Positions 9,267 to 18,496 of a DNA stretch of 36,108 nt are shown here, piece by piece (positions within the stretch are counted from its first letter, which is position 1; each line of letters starts with the position of its first letter). The stretch is taken from the NCBI GenBank assembly GCA_903884065.1, contig CAISDL010000046.1:1-36108 (forward strand), read 5' to 3'. The notes beneath the pieces are model-generated. The model was not told the DNA's origin and made no database searches. It saw nothing but the letters and a program-made list of their open reading frames with translations. A program made the translations under genes and the position numbers. Origin of the DNA: an uncultured Actinomycetes bacterium (lineage in GTDB: Bacteria; Actinomycetota; Actinomycetes; Mycobacteriales; Mycobacteriaceae).

Positions 9267-9781
9267 AGCGCGCACTGGACGCCACTGCCGCCCTGCTGGG
9301 ACACGACGACCTGGCCGTCGACGGCGATCTCACAACGGAACTCGGGGTTGACCCGCAGACCGCCACTGGCACTGACGAACGCCCACTGGGTGGGATCGGT
9401 GAGCGTGGCCTGAACGGTCCACGGCGCCCCCGGCCCGACCTGGGTGCGTGCCAACGGCATGTACTGCGGCTTATTGGCCGCGGCCTGATCGGGCGGATCG
9501 ATGGACACGTAGTAGATGTTGGCCGTCAGGTCGCTGGTGGTGGTCACGGTGTAGGTGACCTGATGCGCCCCGACGGGAACTGCGGCACTCGTGCTGGTGG
9601 GCGCGGTGGCGGGGGCGTCGGATGTCGTCGGGGTCGCGGTCGCCGACTCCGTGGGCGCCGTGGGCGTTGCGGTGGCGGTCGAAGTCGGCGGTGCGGGCGT
9701 CTCAGTCGGGTCGGCGCCCGCAGTCGGGGCTGCCGCGATCCCGGTGACCAGCAGTGCCGCGGCGAGGGTCAGATGTCGCAT
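9254..9781 (-). CDS. Secreted protein with Thr/Pro-rich linker and MmpS-like domain (Rv2576c-like)
   Basis: 175 residues with ATG at 9781 and AGGA 5 nt upstream. It begins with a signal peptide (MRHLTLAAALLVTGIAAAPTAGA, probable cut after AGA). Residues ~24-67 are a Thr/Ala/Pro/Ser linker that could be mannosylated. The C-terminal ~105 residues (YTVTTTSDLTANIYYVS, PWTVQATL, FRCEIAVDGQVV, VQCALRPW) have the order of elements seen in MmpS periplasmic domains: strand pairs, a P-W turn, C-x-I-x-V-D-G and a final Cys. This suggests a soluble MmpS-like fold; that is inference from pattern. Position matches Rv2576c. Confidence 0.88.
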   Translation of the reverse strand: MRHLTLAAALLVTGIAAAPTAGADPTETPAPPTSTATATPTAPTESATATPTTSDAPATAPTSTSAAVPVGAHQVTYTVTTTSDLTANIYYVSIDPPDQAAANKPQYMPLARTQVGPGAPWTVQATLTDPTQWAFVSASGGLRVNPEFRCEIAVDGQVVVSQQGGSGVQCALRPW

Positions 9782-9820
9782 ACCGGTCCTATCGACTCGC
9801 GGACCGGCGGCGTTACCGCT

Positions 9821-10267
9821 TCAGCCCACATCCCGCAGGTTGTTCGACGCCGGAAACGCTGCCGCGGCCATCCTGCTGAACAGGTCCATGCCGGCGGCGA
9901 CCGCGCCGTCGACGAATCCGGTCAACGCCGCCACGTCGGCGGGCCGGTTACGACTGACGGCCCGGACCCCGACCAGGTGAGGATCGCAGGAACCGTGGAC
10001 GACGGCCTGAATCGCGGGGTCTTCGGCGTTCCAGGCGGCGGCGAGGTCGCTCAGCCAGTCCGCCTTGCCGGCCGGGTAGTACCGGTCCGGGCTGATGGTC
10101 ACCAGGACCGCGTCCGGTTCGCCGTCACACCCTTGCAGGTGGACATTGAGCCGGCCGCGGTACGCACCGGCCAGGAAATCGACGAGAAAGAAGTACTCGT
10201 CGTCGTGATGGCCGCGGAAGTACTGCACGCCGCGGGCGCGCAGGTAGTCCTCGATCTGCCGCTTCAT
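9821..10267 (-). CDS. Uncharacterised protein, possibly YbjN-like
   Basis: 148 residues, ATG at 10267, no obvious Shine-Dalgarno. The N-terminus (MKRQIEDYLRARGVQYFRG) followed by alternating strands (DDEYFFLVDF, GRLNVHLQGC, DAVLVTISPDRYYP) and C-terminal helices resembles the alpha-beta layout of YbjN/type III chaperone-like small proteins, but no diagnostic motif is present and I am not certain of the family. It has no signal peptide or membrane segment, so it should be cytoplasmic. It lies between the secreted protein and hisS on the same strand, about 100 nt downstream of hisS. This differs from M. tuberculosis, where I recall Rv2577-Rv2579 (including dhaA) in this place. Confidence 0.8.
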   Translation of the reverse strand: MKRQIEDYLRARGVQYFRGHHDDEYFFLVDFLAGAYRGRLNVHLQGCDGEPDAVLVTISPDRYYPAGKADWLSDLAAAWNAEDPAIQAVVHGSCDPHLVGVRAVSRNRPADVAALTGFVDGAVAAGMDLFSRMAAAAFPASNNLRDVG

Positions 10268-10366
10268 GCCAGATCAACGCGCGTGTCCCGCCGGGCGGTT
10301 CCCGATCGAAGGTAAGAATTCAATGAGGCGAAGGAGCGGCGCCGCGAACCCCCCACCCCGGAACCA

Positions 10367-11626
10367 TCATGAAAGTCGCGAAAGAACCTCGGCCACAACG
10401 GAATTGAACGGGATGTCAACCTGGTCACCGGTGCTCAGATCTTTGACCCCGACAGTCCCGGCATCGACGTCGCGGTCGCCGGCGACCAGGGCGACCCGCG
10501 CGCCGGACCGGTCGGCGGCGCGCATCGCGCCCTTGATCCCGCGGTCGCCGTAAGCCAGGTCCACCCGCACGCCCGCGTTGCGCAGTGTCGCCGCCAGTCG
10601 GGCCAGTTCGATCTTGGCCCGCTCCCCCAACGGAACGCCGAAGACCTCGCAGCGCGCGCGTTCGCCCACCGCCGCACCCTCGGCCCGCAGTGCCAGCATG
10701 GTGCGATCCACTCCGAGCCCGAACCCGATGCCGGAAAGGTCCTGGCCGCCCAGTTGGGCCATCAGGCCGTCGTAGCGGCCGCCGCCGCCGATCCCGGACT
10801 GCGCGCCCAGACCGTCGTGGACGAACTCGAAGGTGGTCTTGGTGTAGTAGTCCAGACCACGTACCAGTCGTGGGTTGACGATGTACGGCACCGCCAATGC
10901 ATCGAGATGGGCCAATACCGTGTCGAAGTGTCCCCTGGCTGCACCGGAGAGGTGGTCGAGCATCAACGGCGCGTCGGCGGTCAGTTCGCGGATGTGGGGT
11001 CGTTTGTCGTCGAGCACCCGAAGCGGGTTGAGTTCGGCACGCGCACGCGTCGCCTCGTCGAGGTCGAGGCCGAACAGAAAATCCTGCAGGACTTCCCTAT
11101 ATCGCGGCCGGCAGGTGCCGTCGCCGAGGGAGGTGATCTCCAGCCGGAAACCGGTCAACCCCAGCGACCGGAATCCGGCGTCGGCGATGGCGATGACCTC
11201 GGCGTCGAGGGCGGGATCGTCGACGCCGATGGCCTCCACCCCCACCTGCTGGAGCTGTCGATAGCGGCCGGCCTGGGGACGCTCGTAGCGGAAGAACGGC
11301 CCGGCGTAGCACAGCTTGACCGGCAGCGCCCCGCGGTCCAGGCCGTGCTCGATCACCGCCCGCATCACCCCGGCAGTGCCCTCCGGGCGCAGCGTCACCG
11401 ACCGCTCGCCGCGGTCGGCGAAGGTGTACATCTCCTTGGACACCACGTCGGTGGACTCCCCGACCCCGCGGGCGAACAGCGCGGTGTCCTCGAAGATCGG
11501 CAGTTCGATGTCGCCGTAGCCGGCCAGGCGTGCCGTGGCGAGCAGTCCGTCGCGCACCGCGACGAACTCCGCCGACTCCGGGGGCAGGTAGTCCGGCACG
11601 CCCTTGGGCGCCTGGAAGTCGCTCAC
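10367..11626 (-). CDS. hisS: Histidyl-tRNA synthetase
   Basis: A 419-residue class II synthetase that charges tRNA-His. It begins with the usual [11 protein letters not shown], has motif 1 around [12 protein letters not shown], the [13 protein letters not shown] substrate loop, motif 2 [19 protein letters not shown], the histidine-specific [15 protein letters not shown] and [12 protein letters not shown], and motif 3 [10 protein letters not shown]. The C-terminal ~95 residues form the anticodon-binding domain. The start is GTG at 11626. It lies 28 nt downstream of the glyoxalase gene on the same strand and is probably in its operon, as in M. tuberculosis (Rv2581c-hisS). Length is normal and no key motif is missing. 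Confidence 0.97.
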   Translation of the reverse strand: MSDFQAPKGVPDYLPPESAEFVAVRDGLLATARLAGYGDIELPIFEDTALFARGVGESTDVVSKEMYTFADRGERSVTLRPEGTAGVMRAVIEHGLDRGALPVKLCYAGPFFRYERPQAGRYRQLQQVGVEAIGVDDPALDAEVIAIADAGFRSLGLTGFRLEITSLGDGTCRPRYREVLQDFLFGLDLDEATRARAELNPLRVLDDKRPHIRELTADAPLMLDHLSGAARGHFDTVLAHLDALAVPYIVNPRLVRGLDYYTKTTFEFVHDGLGAQSGIGGGGRYDGLMAQLGGQDLSGIGFGLGVDRTMLALRAEGAAVGERARCEVFGVPLGERAKIELARLAATLRNAGVRVDLAYGDRGIKGAMRAADRSGARVALVAGDRDVDAGTVGVKDLSTGDQVDIPFNSVVAEVLSRLS

Positions 11627-11654
11627 CGGGCTGCCCGGCCAGTCTGAAGTCGGG

Positions 11655-12320
11655 TCATAGCGTCAGGCCCTCCAGGAACGGGTTGGCGTGCCGCTCGAAT
11701 CCGATGGTCGAGCTCTCTCCGTGGCCGGGCAGCACCCGGGTGTCGTCGTCGAGCACGAGCAGCTTGGTGACGATCGAGGTGAGCAGATCCCGGCCGCTTC
11801 CACCGGGCAGGTCGGTGCGGCCGACGGACTGCTTGAACAACGTGTCGCCGGTGAAGGCCACCGCCTGGTCGTGATGGCGAACCCGGAACACCACCGACCC
11901 CCGGGTGTGCCCCGGCGTGTGGTCGACGGTGACCCCGATCCCGCCCAGGTCGAGAATCTCGCCGTCGCCGTCGAGTTCCACCACCTGCTTGGGCGCGCGG
12001 AACAGGGCACCCAGCGCGATCTGCCCGATTCGCGGTCCGAACCCCCGGATGGGGTCGGTCAGCATGAACCGGTCCTCGGAGTGGATGAACACCGGGCAGC
12101 CGAAGGTGTCGGCCACCTTCTGCGCCGACCAGATGTGGTCGATGTGCCCGTGGGTCAACAGAACCGCAGCCGGGGTGAGGCGGTTCTCGTCGAGGATCCG
12201 GCGCAGCGGCCCGAATGCACGCTGACCGGGGTCGACGACGATCGCGTCAGCACCCGCGCTGGGGGCCAACACGTAGCAGTTACAGGCCAACACGCCGGCC
12301 GGGAACCCGGTGAGGAACAC
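11655..12320 (-). CDS. Glyoxalase II-like metallo-beta-lactamase-fold hydrolase (Rv2581c-like)
   Basis: A 221-residue hydrolase of the MBL superfamily, probably a hydroxyacylglutathione-type thioesterase; the physiological thiol in mycobacteria would be mycothiol or another, so the substrate is open. Metal-binding motifs are THGHIDH (about 56-62), [17 protein letters not shown] and LPGHGE. I place the start at GTG 12320, which gives the FLTGFPAG N-terminus and length of Rv2581c as I remember it. An in-frame GTG at 12419 would add 33 Gly/Pro-rich residues and cannot be excluded, since neither start has a strong Shine-Dalgarno. It is divergent from ppiB and leads into hisS. Confidence 0.9.
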   Translation of the reverse strand: MFLTGFPAGVLACNCYVLAPSAGADAIVVDPGQRAFGPLRRILDENRLTPAAVLLTHGHIDHIWSAQKVADTFGCPVFIHSEDRFMLTDPIRGFGPRIGQIALGALFRAPKQVVELDGDGEILDLGGIGVTVDHTPGHTRGSVVFRVRHHDQAVAFTGDTLFKQSVGRTDLPGGSGRDLLTSIVTKLLVLDDDTRVLPGHGESSTIGFERHANPFLEGLTL

Positions 12321-12466
12321 GCGGACCAGTGTCCCATCCGGCTCGGAGCGGCCGTGGACCCCATCGGTGCCCGGCGGTTCGGGTAGGCCGTGACCGGTAT
12401 TCACATGTTCGGCTGGCACACTCGTCAGCGCGCATTGACGACCGATGATGACGGAGGAACACCGCG

Positions 12467-13336
12467 GTGCCCACGAACGCCGAACGACGCGAAGCCGCCC
12501 AGCGCAAGCTCGAGCAGCAGCTCGAACAAAGCGCCCAACGCGAGAAGCGCCAACGTCTGCTCACCGTGGTGGGGGCGGTGACGGCCATCGCCGTCGCGGC
12601 GGCCGCGATCGCGTTCTTCGTCTTCAAAGGCGACAAGCACACCGAGGCGCCGGCGACCGCGGCACCGAAGTCGGGGCCTACCGAACTCGTGCGCGGCGGC
12701 CCCGACCAGCTTCCGGCCTTCAAGGCGCCGGCCGACCTCGGCGGCAACTGCCAATACCCGGCGGCGGAGCAGGCTGCCAGGAAGGTGGATCCGCCCAAGA
12801 ACGGGAAGGTGCCGACCGAGCCGGCGCAGATCAGCGTCAGCATGGCCACCAACCAGGGCAACATCGGTCTCTGGCTCAATAACGCCGAAGCGCCGTGCAC
12901 GGTCAACAGCTTCGCCAGCCTGGCCCAGAAGGGCTTCTTCGACGACACCATCTGCCACCGGGAGACCACCGCACCCGGGCTCGGCGTCCTGCAGTGCGGG
13001 GACCCGGCGGGCACCGGCAGCGGCGGCCCCGGCTACAAGTTCGCCAACGAGTACCCGACGAACCAGTACCCCAAGGACGATCCCGCTCTGAAGAAGCCGG
13101 TGCTCTACCCGCGCGGCACCCTGGCGATGGCCAACGCCGGCCCGGACACCAACGGCAGTCAGTTCTTCCTGGTCTACAAGGACTCCCAATTGCCCCCGAA
13201 CTACACGGTGTTCGGCTCCATCGACGCCACCGGTCTGGCCACGCTGGACAAGATCGCCGAGGGCGGGGTCGCCGGTGGTGGCGAGGACGGCAAGCCCGCC
13301 ACCGAAGTGACGGTCAAGTCCGTCCTGCTGGACTAG
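12467..13336 (+). CDS. ppiB: Membrane-anchored cyclophilin-type peptidyl-prolyl isomerase
   Basis: Catalyses cis-trans isomerisation of X-Pro bonds, here probably outside the membrane. GTG at 12467 has GGAGG 9 nt upstream. The 289-residue protein has a charged helical N-terminus (ERREAAQRKLEQQLEQSAQREKRQR, likely coiled coil), one membrane helix (about 31-53), a linker of ~60 residues, and a cyclophilin domain from ~120 to the end. The domain shows H164-R165 of the active site, QCGDP, GTLAMANAGPDTNGSQFF and YTVFG. The loop after the catalytic Arg (ETTAPGLGVLQCGDP) differs from the textbook FHRxxxxFxxQGGD, as in the mycobacterial Rv2582 group. The next gene starts 5 nt after its stop. Confidence 0.95.
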   Translation: MPTNAERREAAQRKLEQQLEQSAQREKRQRLLTVVGAVTAIAVAAAAIAFFVFKGDKHTEAPATAAPKSGPTELVRGGPDQLPAFKAPADLGGNCQYPAAEQAARKVDPPKNGKVPTEPAQISVSMATNQGNIGLWLNNAEAPCTVNSFASLAQKGFFDDTICHRETTAPGLGVLQCGDPAGTGSGGPGYKFANEYPTNQYPKDDPALKKPVLYPRGTLAMANAGPDTNGSQFFLVYKDSQLPPNYTVFGSIDATGLATLDKIAEGGVAGGGEDGKPATEVTVKSVLLD

Positions 13337-13341
13337 CCGAC

Positions 13342-13815
13342 GTGACCTTTTCGCCGCCGCCCTACGAGCCGCCCCCGGCTTACGGGCCGGTGCCGCCCGA
13401 GGGCGGAGCGCCACAACCGGCCGCGGCGGAGTATCCGTATCCGCCCGATCCGTCCTCCCCGCCATTTACCCCGTATCCGCCATATCCGCCGTATCCGTAC
13501 GGCCCGCCGCCGCGCACCAACGCGCTGGCGATCGCGACGCTGTTCAGCGCATTCCTGTGTACACCGGTGGCGATCGTCTTCGGCCATGTGTCGCTGGCAC
13601 AGATCAGACGCTCGGGCGAGCAGGGCCGCGGTCTGGCCATCGCCGGACTGGTGATCGGCTACCTGCTCACCGCGGCGGTCGTCGCGATGCTGCTGTTCGG
13701 TCTGCTGCTGGCCCGGCTCGGCCGGGAGGCGTTGGACTCCGGGTATGTGGCCGCCCCGTCGACGGCGGAACGGACAACGAGTACCCCACCAACCAGTACC
13801 GCAGGCTGGCCCTGA
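13342..13815 (+). CDS. Pro/Tyr-rich DUF4190-type membrane protein
   Basis: GTG at 13342 follows the ppiB stop by 5 nt, so it is probably translated from the same mRNA. The 157-residue protein has an N-terminal ~55 residues rich in Pro and Tyr (PYPPYPPYPYGPPP), then a DUF4190-like core: a first helix (NALAIATLFSAFLCTPVAIVFGHVSLAQIRRSGEQGRGLAIAGLVIGYL) with the typical GHxxLxQIRRxGExGRGLAIAGLVIG pattern, and a second helix (TAAVVAMLLFGLLLARL). The tail is Thr/Ser/Pro-rich. Proteins of this kind are common in actinobacteria and their function is unknown. Confidence 0.88.
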   Translation: MTFSPPPYEPPPAYGPVPPEGGAPQPAAAEYPYPPDPSSPPFTPYPPYPPYPYGPPPRTNALAIATLFSAFLCTPVAIVFGHVSLAQIRRSGEQGRGLAIAGLVIGYLLTAAVVAMLLFGLLLARLGREALDSGYVAAPSTAERTTSTPPTSTAGWP

Positions 13816-13842
13816 GCCACTCGTTGTGAAACAGCCTGCGGC

Positions 13843-14751
13843 TCAAGCTATTCCGGATGCCGTCTCGGCGGAGATGCCGGGGTGCAACACGGCCACCGGA
13901 CAGCTGGCGTGGGCGAGCACCTTCTGGCTCACCGATCCCATGATCAGGCCGGAGAATCCGCCGGAGCCCCGGCTGCCCACCACCAGAAGGTCGGCGCCGA
14001 TCGCCTCGGAGAGCAGCACCTCGGCGGGACGGCCGGTCCCCGCGACGAAGGAGACCGGCACATCGGGGAAGGCCGCCGCGGTGACGATCACCGGGGAATG
14101 GAACGCGCTGGTGTCCGACCCCGGGGTGGCGTTCTCCGGGTCGATCTGCTCGGTCTCCGGTTCGCCGCGCCCCGCCTCCACGCTCACCGCAACCACACCG
14201 GACCCGATCGCTGCGGCGTGCCGGAACGCGAAGGCGGCCGCCCGGTTCGAGGCCGGCGAGCCGTCGTAACCCAGGACCACCTGCCCGGGGTTCCCCGGGT
14301 ACCCCTCGGTGTCCTCGAACGGCAAGCCGCCCTCCAACCCGGAGTGGACCACCACGACCGGACATTGCGCGTACGGGGCGACATGCATGGTCGTCGAGCC
14401 CAACAGCAGGCCCCGGAAGCCCTCGACCCCACGGGATCCGAGCACCAGAACGTCGGCCTCCTCCCCCGCCGCCAGCAGTGACTTCACCGGAGAGTCGGGC
14501 ATCTGCAGCGCCCGGATCTCCAGGTGGGGCTGCTGCGCCCGGGCCACCTCCACCGCGTCGGCGAGCACACCGGCGGGCTCCGCCACCAACGTCGGCGTCG
14601 CCATCGCGTCGGGACGGGCGTGCAGCACGGTCAGCGGCAGCCCGTAGGCCACCGCGGTGTCCGCCGCCCACCGCAACGCGGCGATGCCGTTCTCGGACCC
14701 GTCGGCCCCGACGACCACGCCGGCCTCCGCCGCGTCGACTCCCTCGGTCAT
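13843..14751 (-). CDS. Tandem universal stress protein (UspA x2)
   Basis: 302 residues, ATG at 14751 with GAGGGG 5 nt upstream. Two UspA domains lie in tandem: residues ~10-145 and ~155-295. Each has the ATP-binding signature G-x2-G-x9-G-S/T: GSRGVEGFRGLLLGST in the first and GSRGSGGFSGLIMGSV in the second, with the D-G-S strand-1 motif (VVGADGSENG, VLGYDGSPAS). Mycobacterial tandem Usps such as Rv2623 bind ATP and affect dormancy; many are induced by DosR. I see no convincing DosR box in the 126-nt region shared with the divergent permease. It is absent from this locus in M. tuberculosis as I recall it. Confidence 0.95.
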   Translation of the reverse strand: MTEGVDAAEAGVVVGADGSENGIAALRWAADTAVAYGLPLTVLHARPDAMATPTLVAEPAGVLADAVEVARAQQPHLEIRALQMPDSPVKSLLAAGEEADVLVLGSRGVEGFRGLLLGSTTMHVAPYAQCPVVVVHSGLEGGLPFEDTEGYPGNPGQVVLGYDGSPASNRAAAFAFRHAAAIGSGVVAVSVEAGRGEPETEQIDPENATPGSDTSAFHSPVIVTAAAFPDVPVSFVAGTGRPAEVLLSEAIGADLLVVGSRGSGGFSGLIMGSVSQKVLAHASCPVAVLHPGISAETASGIA

Positions 14752-14877
14752 GCGGGCCCCTCTCTGCGGTCAAATCTGTCACGCAAAGCAAACACCGAAC
14801 ATGGCTTCGTGTCAGCGGTACGGTGCTTCCCAGTCGGCAGTTCGCCGGTTCATGCGAGATCGATCCGGGGCGGGGGA

Positions 14878-16401
14878 ATGGAAGAGACACACCAACTCCA
14901 TCACGCCCCCGAGGCGGACCTGAAGGAAAAGGGCCTCTCCCGTAACTCCCTCGGGGTGTTCGGCAGCGTTGTTCTGGGAATCTCCTGCGTCGCGCCGGCC
15001 TACACGCTGTCGGCGACGATCGGGATTCTGGTCACCCAGGCCGGTCACAAGACCGCGGTGGTGATCATCGCCGGGTTCCTGCCGATGTTCTTCGCGGCCT
15101 ACGCATATCGCGAGCTGAACAAGGTCATGCCGGACTGCGGCACATCGTTCACCTGGACGTCCAAGGCGTTCGGGCCCTACGTCGGCTGGCTCGGCGGATG
15201 GGCGGCCATCCTGGCGACCGCCATCGTGCTGTCCAACCTCGCCGGGGTGGCCGTCGAGTTCTTCTACCAACTCCTCGGTGACATCTTCGGCAGTCCGGGC
15301 TTGGGCAGCCTGTGGGAGAACAACGCCGTCAACGTGGCGACCTGCCTGACATTTCTCGCCGCGGCGACCTGGGTCGCCTACCGCGGCATCACGACCACCG
15401 AGAAGGTGCAGTTCATTCTGGTCGGCTTTCAGTTGGCGGTGCTGCTGATCTTCGCGGTGGTGGCCGTCGCGAAGTCCCGGACATCGTCCACCGGCCTGGA
15501 GTTCGGTTGGGACTGGTTCAGCCCCGCGGGCCTGACCCTCTCGGCGTTCATCGCCGGGCTGTCGGGTTCGATTTTCGCGTTCTGGGGCTGGGACACCTGC
15601 TTGACGGTCAACGAGGAGTCCAAGGGCTCGGACAAGACGCCCGGACGGGCCGCGCTGCTCACCGTGCTGTCGATCCTGCTGACCTACCTCATCGTGTCGA
15701 CCGCCTCGGTGCTCTACGCCGGAACCGGCACCGACGGAGTCGGGCTGGGCAACGAGAGGATCGCCCACAACGTCTTCGGCGCACTGGCCGAACCGGTGCT
15801 GGGCAGGCCCTGGCACACCATGCTCTTCCTGGCGGTGCTGGCCTCCAGCGTCGCCAGCCTGATCACCACCTTCCTGCCGGCTTCGCGCACCATGCTCGGC
15901 ATGGCAACCTACAAGGCGCTGCCCCCGCGGTTCGGCGCAATCCATCCGGTTTATCTGACGCCGTCCTACGCGACGGTGGTAGCCGGGGTCTTCGCCGGCG
16001 GCTTCTACACGGTGATGATGTTCCTCAGCGAGAACGCGCTGACCGACACCATCTACTCGCTGGGCATCATGATCTGCTTCTATTACGGGCTGACGGCGTT
16101 CGGCTGCATCTGGTTCTTCCGCCACGAACTGTTCGCGAACGTGTCCAGCCTCATCTTCAAACTGCTCTTTCCGCTGCTGGGCGGGGTCGGTCTGTTCACC
16201 GTGCTGATCGTGACCCTGCACGACGCCGCCTCACCCGACTACGGAAGTGGTGCAAGCGTTTTCGGTGTCGGACTGGTGCTGGTTCTGGGCCTCGGGTTGA
16301 TCCTGCTGGGCCTGGTGCTGATGTTGGTGTGGCGGTCGTTCCAACCAGCGTTCTTCCGTGGCGAGACCCTGCTCAAAGACACCCCCGTCGTCGTGGATTG
16401 A
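14878..16401 (+). CDS. APC-superfamily amino acid/amine permease
   Basis: A 507-residue transporter with about 12 hydrophobic helices from residue ~25 to ~490. The N-terminal helix carries the APC pattern GISCVAPAYTLSATIG (34-49), and the middle has FAFWGWDTCLTVNEESKGSDKTPGRAA, the region of substrate binding in this superfamily. ATG at 14878 is preceded closely by G-rich sequence (GGGGG) rather than a well-spaced Shine-Dalgarno, so the start is moderately sure. It faces the convergent copper amine oxidase gene, with stops 24 nt apart, and import of a primary amine or amino acid for that enzyme is the natural suggestion; that is inference from context. Confidence 0.9.
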   Translation: MEETHQLHHAPEADLKEKGLSRNSLGVFGSVVLGISCVAPAYTLSATIGILVTQAGHKTAVVIIAGFLPMFFAAYAYRELNKVMPDCGTSFTWTSKAFGPYVGWLGGWAAILATAIVLSNLAGVAVEFFYQLLGDIFGSPGLGSLWENNAVNVATCLTFLAAATWVAYRGITTTEKVQFILVGFQLAVLLIFAVVAVAKSRTSSTGLEFGWDWFSPAGLTLSAFIAGLSGSIFAFWGWDTCLTVNEESKGSDKTPGRAALLTVLSILLTYLIVSTASVLYAGTGTDGVGLGNERIAHNVFGALAEPVLGRPWHTMLFLAVLASSVASLITTFLPASRTMLGMATYKALPPRFGAIHPVYLTPSYATVVAGVFAGGFYTVMMFLSENALTDTIYSLGIMICFYYGLTAFGCIWFFRHELFANVSSLIFKLLFPLLGGVGLFTVLIVTLHDAASPDYGSGASVFGVGLVLVLGLGLILLGLVLMLVWRSFQPAFFRGETLLKDTPVVVD

Positions 16402-16425
16402 CGCCCGGCCTCGGCGGGGTTCCCC

Positions 16426-18378
16426 TTACCCGCTGTGGCAGGCTCCCCCGCCGCCCTTCGGCGTCGGCGGCGCATCGATGGACGGATTCCGGTCGAAGAA
16501 GCCGGACGGCTTGAGCCAGAACGACACCGTGTCCACCGACATGATCGGCCACTCCTCCATCCGGGTGATGTGGTGGATACCGAACACGTACCAGAGCACC
16601 ACGTCGGTATTCACCAGCGGTGCATCATCCTTGATCCACTCTGTCATTCCGGCGTCGCTCTCGGACTGGACGGGGTACGCGCCCGCCGGCCAGCGTTCGT
16701 CCGAACTGTTCTTGGTCACCCAGAGGGTGTGACCGATCACCGGAGCCCGCAGATACTGGGGTGACAACTCATCCATCATCGGGGGGAAGCACGCTCCGGG
16801 GACGAGCTTGTAAGCAACGTTGGTGCCGTGCTTGTTGACTTTGTTCGGGTTGACCACCTTCCAACTCCGCTGGGTCGACCAGTCGAAGTCCCGGGCGGAC
16901 TCCGCCTCGGAGGTGATCGGCGTCGCCTCGGTCACCAGAGCGAGCCCGTAGGGGTTTTCCGCCGATACCGGCGGTGCGACCGAGTCGATCTCCATGACGG
17001 TGTTGCCCTCACCATCGACATCCAAGTCCAGTCGTGCGACCAGGAAATGCTGATGGAACGGAGCGTAGGTGTTCTTGTCGACAACAGTCCCGTAGGGCGG
17101 CGGGGTCGAGCCCTCCGGAAAGGGAGTGGTCACCATGATGCCGGTGGCCCGGATCTCACACTCGATGTTGCCATCCTGGTAAAGGCGCCAGTAGATCAGG
17201 TACTCGTAGTTCGCCACGGTGGCATGGCAGGAGATCACCATTCGCCGCTGCCGACGCACCTCGGCTCCGTGCTTGTAATCGACGTGCTTCCACAGAACGG
17301 CGTTGTCCTCCTCGTGCAGACATATCGCGTTCTTAATGGTGTAGGGCTCGCCCCGGGTGTCGGCCAGGGTCGCGTCGAGGTAGACGATCTCGCCCAGACA
17401 GTCGCAGCCCAACTCCAGCGAAGTCGTCATTACCCCCAGTCCCCACTCCCCGATGTCGAAGGCCGTCCTGCGGTAGTGGTCGAAAGAGGGATCTCGGTAG
17501 GGAACCACCATCTCCGCGAGCGAAATGCGATAGGCGACATAGCGTTTGACGCCGTTGTCGTCGAAGGCCAACTGGTAGATGACCGGGCCCTCCCGATAGT
17601 TGAAACCCAATCGCATGGTCCAGTTGAGCCACTTCAGTTCCGAACCGTCGAGGGTGAACGACGGGCCCTCGGGCTGGGTGATGTGCAGCGGCTTCACATC
17701 GGTTCGCGGCTCGATGCCCCGGAGCGAGGGCACGTACTCACAGTCCACCTCGGGCTGGCCGTAGGAGTGGTCGTTGTCGATTTCGAGCAGTTCATGGGTG
17801 TTCATGTCGACGACCAGTTGAAGGCCGGAGACCGGATGCCCGTACGGGTTGCCCTCCGGTGTCGCCCGGACCCACAGGTCGCACCAGCCGAGTCTGCGGT
17901 TCGGGTACTTCTCCTTTCGCCGGATGACGGCCCGGGCGAGTTCCACCGAAGCCGGCATCAGAGCCTTGGCGTATGCCCAGGTGTCGATCAAGATCAGATC
18001 CATGTCGGTGAAGCCGCGCTCGGCGAGTGCGGCGATGACATCGGGATGCTTGCGCATCGCCTCGTCCATCTCGTAGAACTCGTCGACGGTGAAATTGGGC
18101 TGGACGCCCGGGATGTGTTCGAACGAGAGAACCGATTCGCCGATCAGGTCGACCGTGGCCTCATAGGTCTTGTTCTCGGTCCGGTCCAGGAGCACCGCGA
18201 AGGACGTGCGCGGCAACGGATCTCCCGGACGCCAGGCCTTGACGAAGCTCTTCTCGGGCTCCTTGAGTTCTATTGCGGTAAAACGCCACCCATCGGTCAC
18301 CCTGCCCGCTTGCCGAATGACCTGAGCCGTTCGCCGCAATTCATCAGTCGAGAGCGAGTCCAGTGGATGTTGGGCCAT
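16426..18378 (-). CDS. Copper-containing primary-amine oxidase (TPQ enzyme)
   Basis: Oxidises a primary amine to aldehyde, ammonia and hydrogen peroxide. The 650-residue protein has the cofactor motif T-V-A-N-Y-E-Y with the Tyr that becomes topaquinone at Y391, the catalytic base Asp in AFDIGEWG (D308), the H-x-H copper ligands H442 and H444 (FHQHF), and the third ligand in FGIHHITRMEEWPIM (H603). All required residues are present. No signal peptide is seen, as in the cytoplasmic Arthrobacter-type enzymes, and length fits. ATG at 18378 has GGAGA 6 nt upstream. It is divergent from the ATP-grasp gene across 118 nt and converges on the permease. The substrate (phenethylamine, tyramine, histamine or a diamine) cannot be read from sequence. 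Confidence 0.96.
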   Translation of the reverse strand: MAQHPLDSLSTDELRRTAQVIRQAGRVTDGWRFTAIELKEPEKSFVKAWRPGDPLPRTSFAVLLDRTENKTYEATVDLIGESVLSFEHIPGVQPNFTVDEFYEMDEAMRKHPDVIAALAERGFTDMDLILIDTWAYAKALMPASVELARAVIRRKEKYPNRRLGWCDLWVRATPEGNPYGHPVSGLQLVVDMNTHELLEIDNDHSYGQPEVDCEYVPSLRGIEPRTDVKPLHITQPEGPSFTLDGSELKWLNWTMRLGFNYREGPVIYQLAFDDNGVKRYVAYRISLAEMVVPYRDPSFDHYRRTAFDIGEWGLGVMTTSLELGCDCLGEIVYLDATLADTRGEPYTIKNAICLHEEDNAVLWKHVDYKHGAEVRRQRRMVISCHATVANYEYLIYWRLYQDGNIECEIRATGIMVTTPFPEGSTPPPYGTVVDKNTYAPFHQHFLVARLDLDVDGEGNTVMEIDSVAPPVSAENPYGLALVTEATPITSEAESARDFDWSTQRSWKVVNPNKVNKHGTNVAYKLVPGACFPPMMDELSPQYLRAPVIGHTLWVTKNSSDERWPAGAYPVQSESDAGMTEWIKDDAPLVNTDVVLWYVFGIHHITRMEEWPIMSVDTVSFWLKPSGFFDRNPSIDAPPTPKGGGGACHSG

Positions 18379-18496
18379 TTATTGTCTCCTTGACCGAGTG
18401 TGAGTGTCGACGGTTTCCACGTCACCGGAGTCCACGACATGAGAGAGTTGGAACCCGTATCACAAGCTAATCGACCGGCAGGACCTCGGTATTCCC

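Noticed and set aside
12425..13465. A 346-codon minus-strand open frame opposite ppiB
   Set aside because: It overlaps the ppiB start region and coding sequence and lacks any domain; the cyclophilin on the plus strand explains the region.
14752..14877. DosR box upstream of the universal stress protein
   Set aside because: No sequence close to the GGGACT-N-AGTCCC type palindrome was found in the region.
18491..18493. ATT start codon for the ATP-grasp gene, well spaced from AGGA
   Set aside because: ATT starts are very rare and the in-frame ATG two codons later is adequate.
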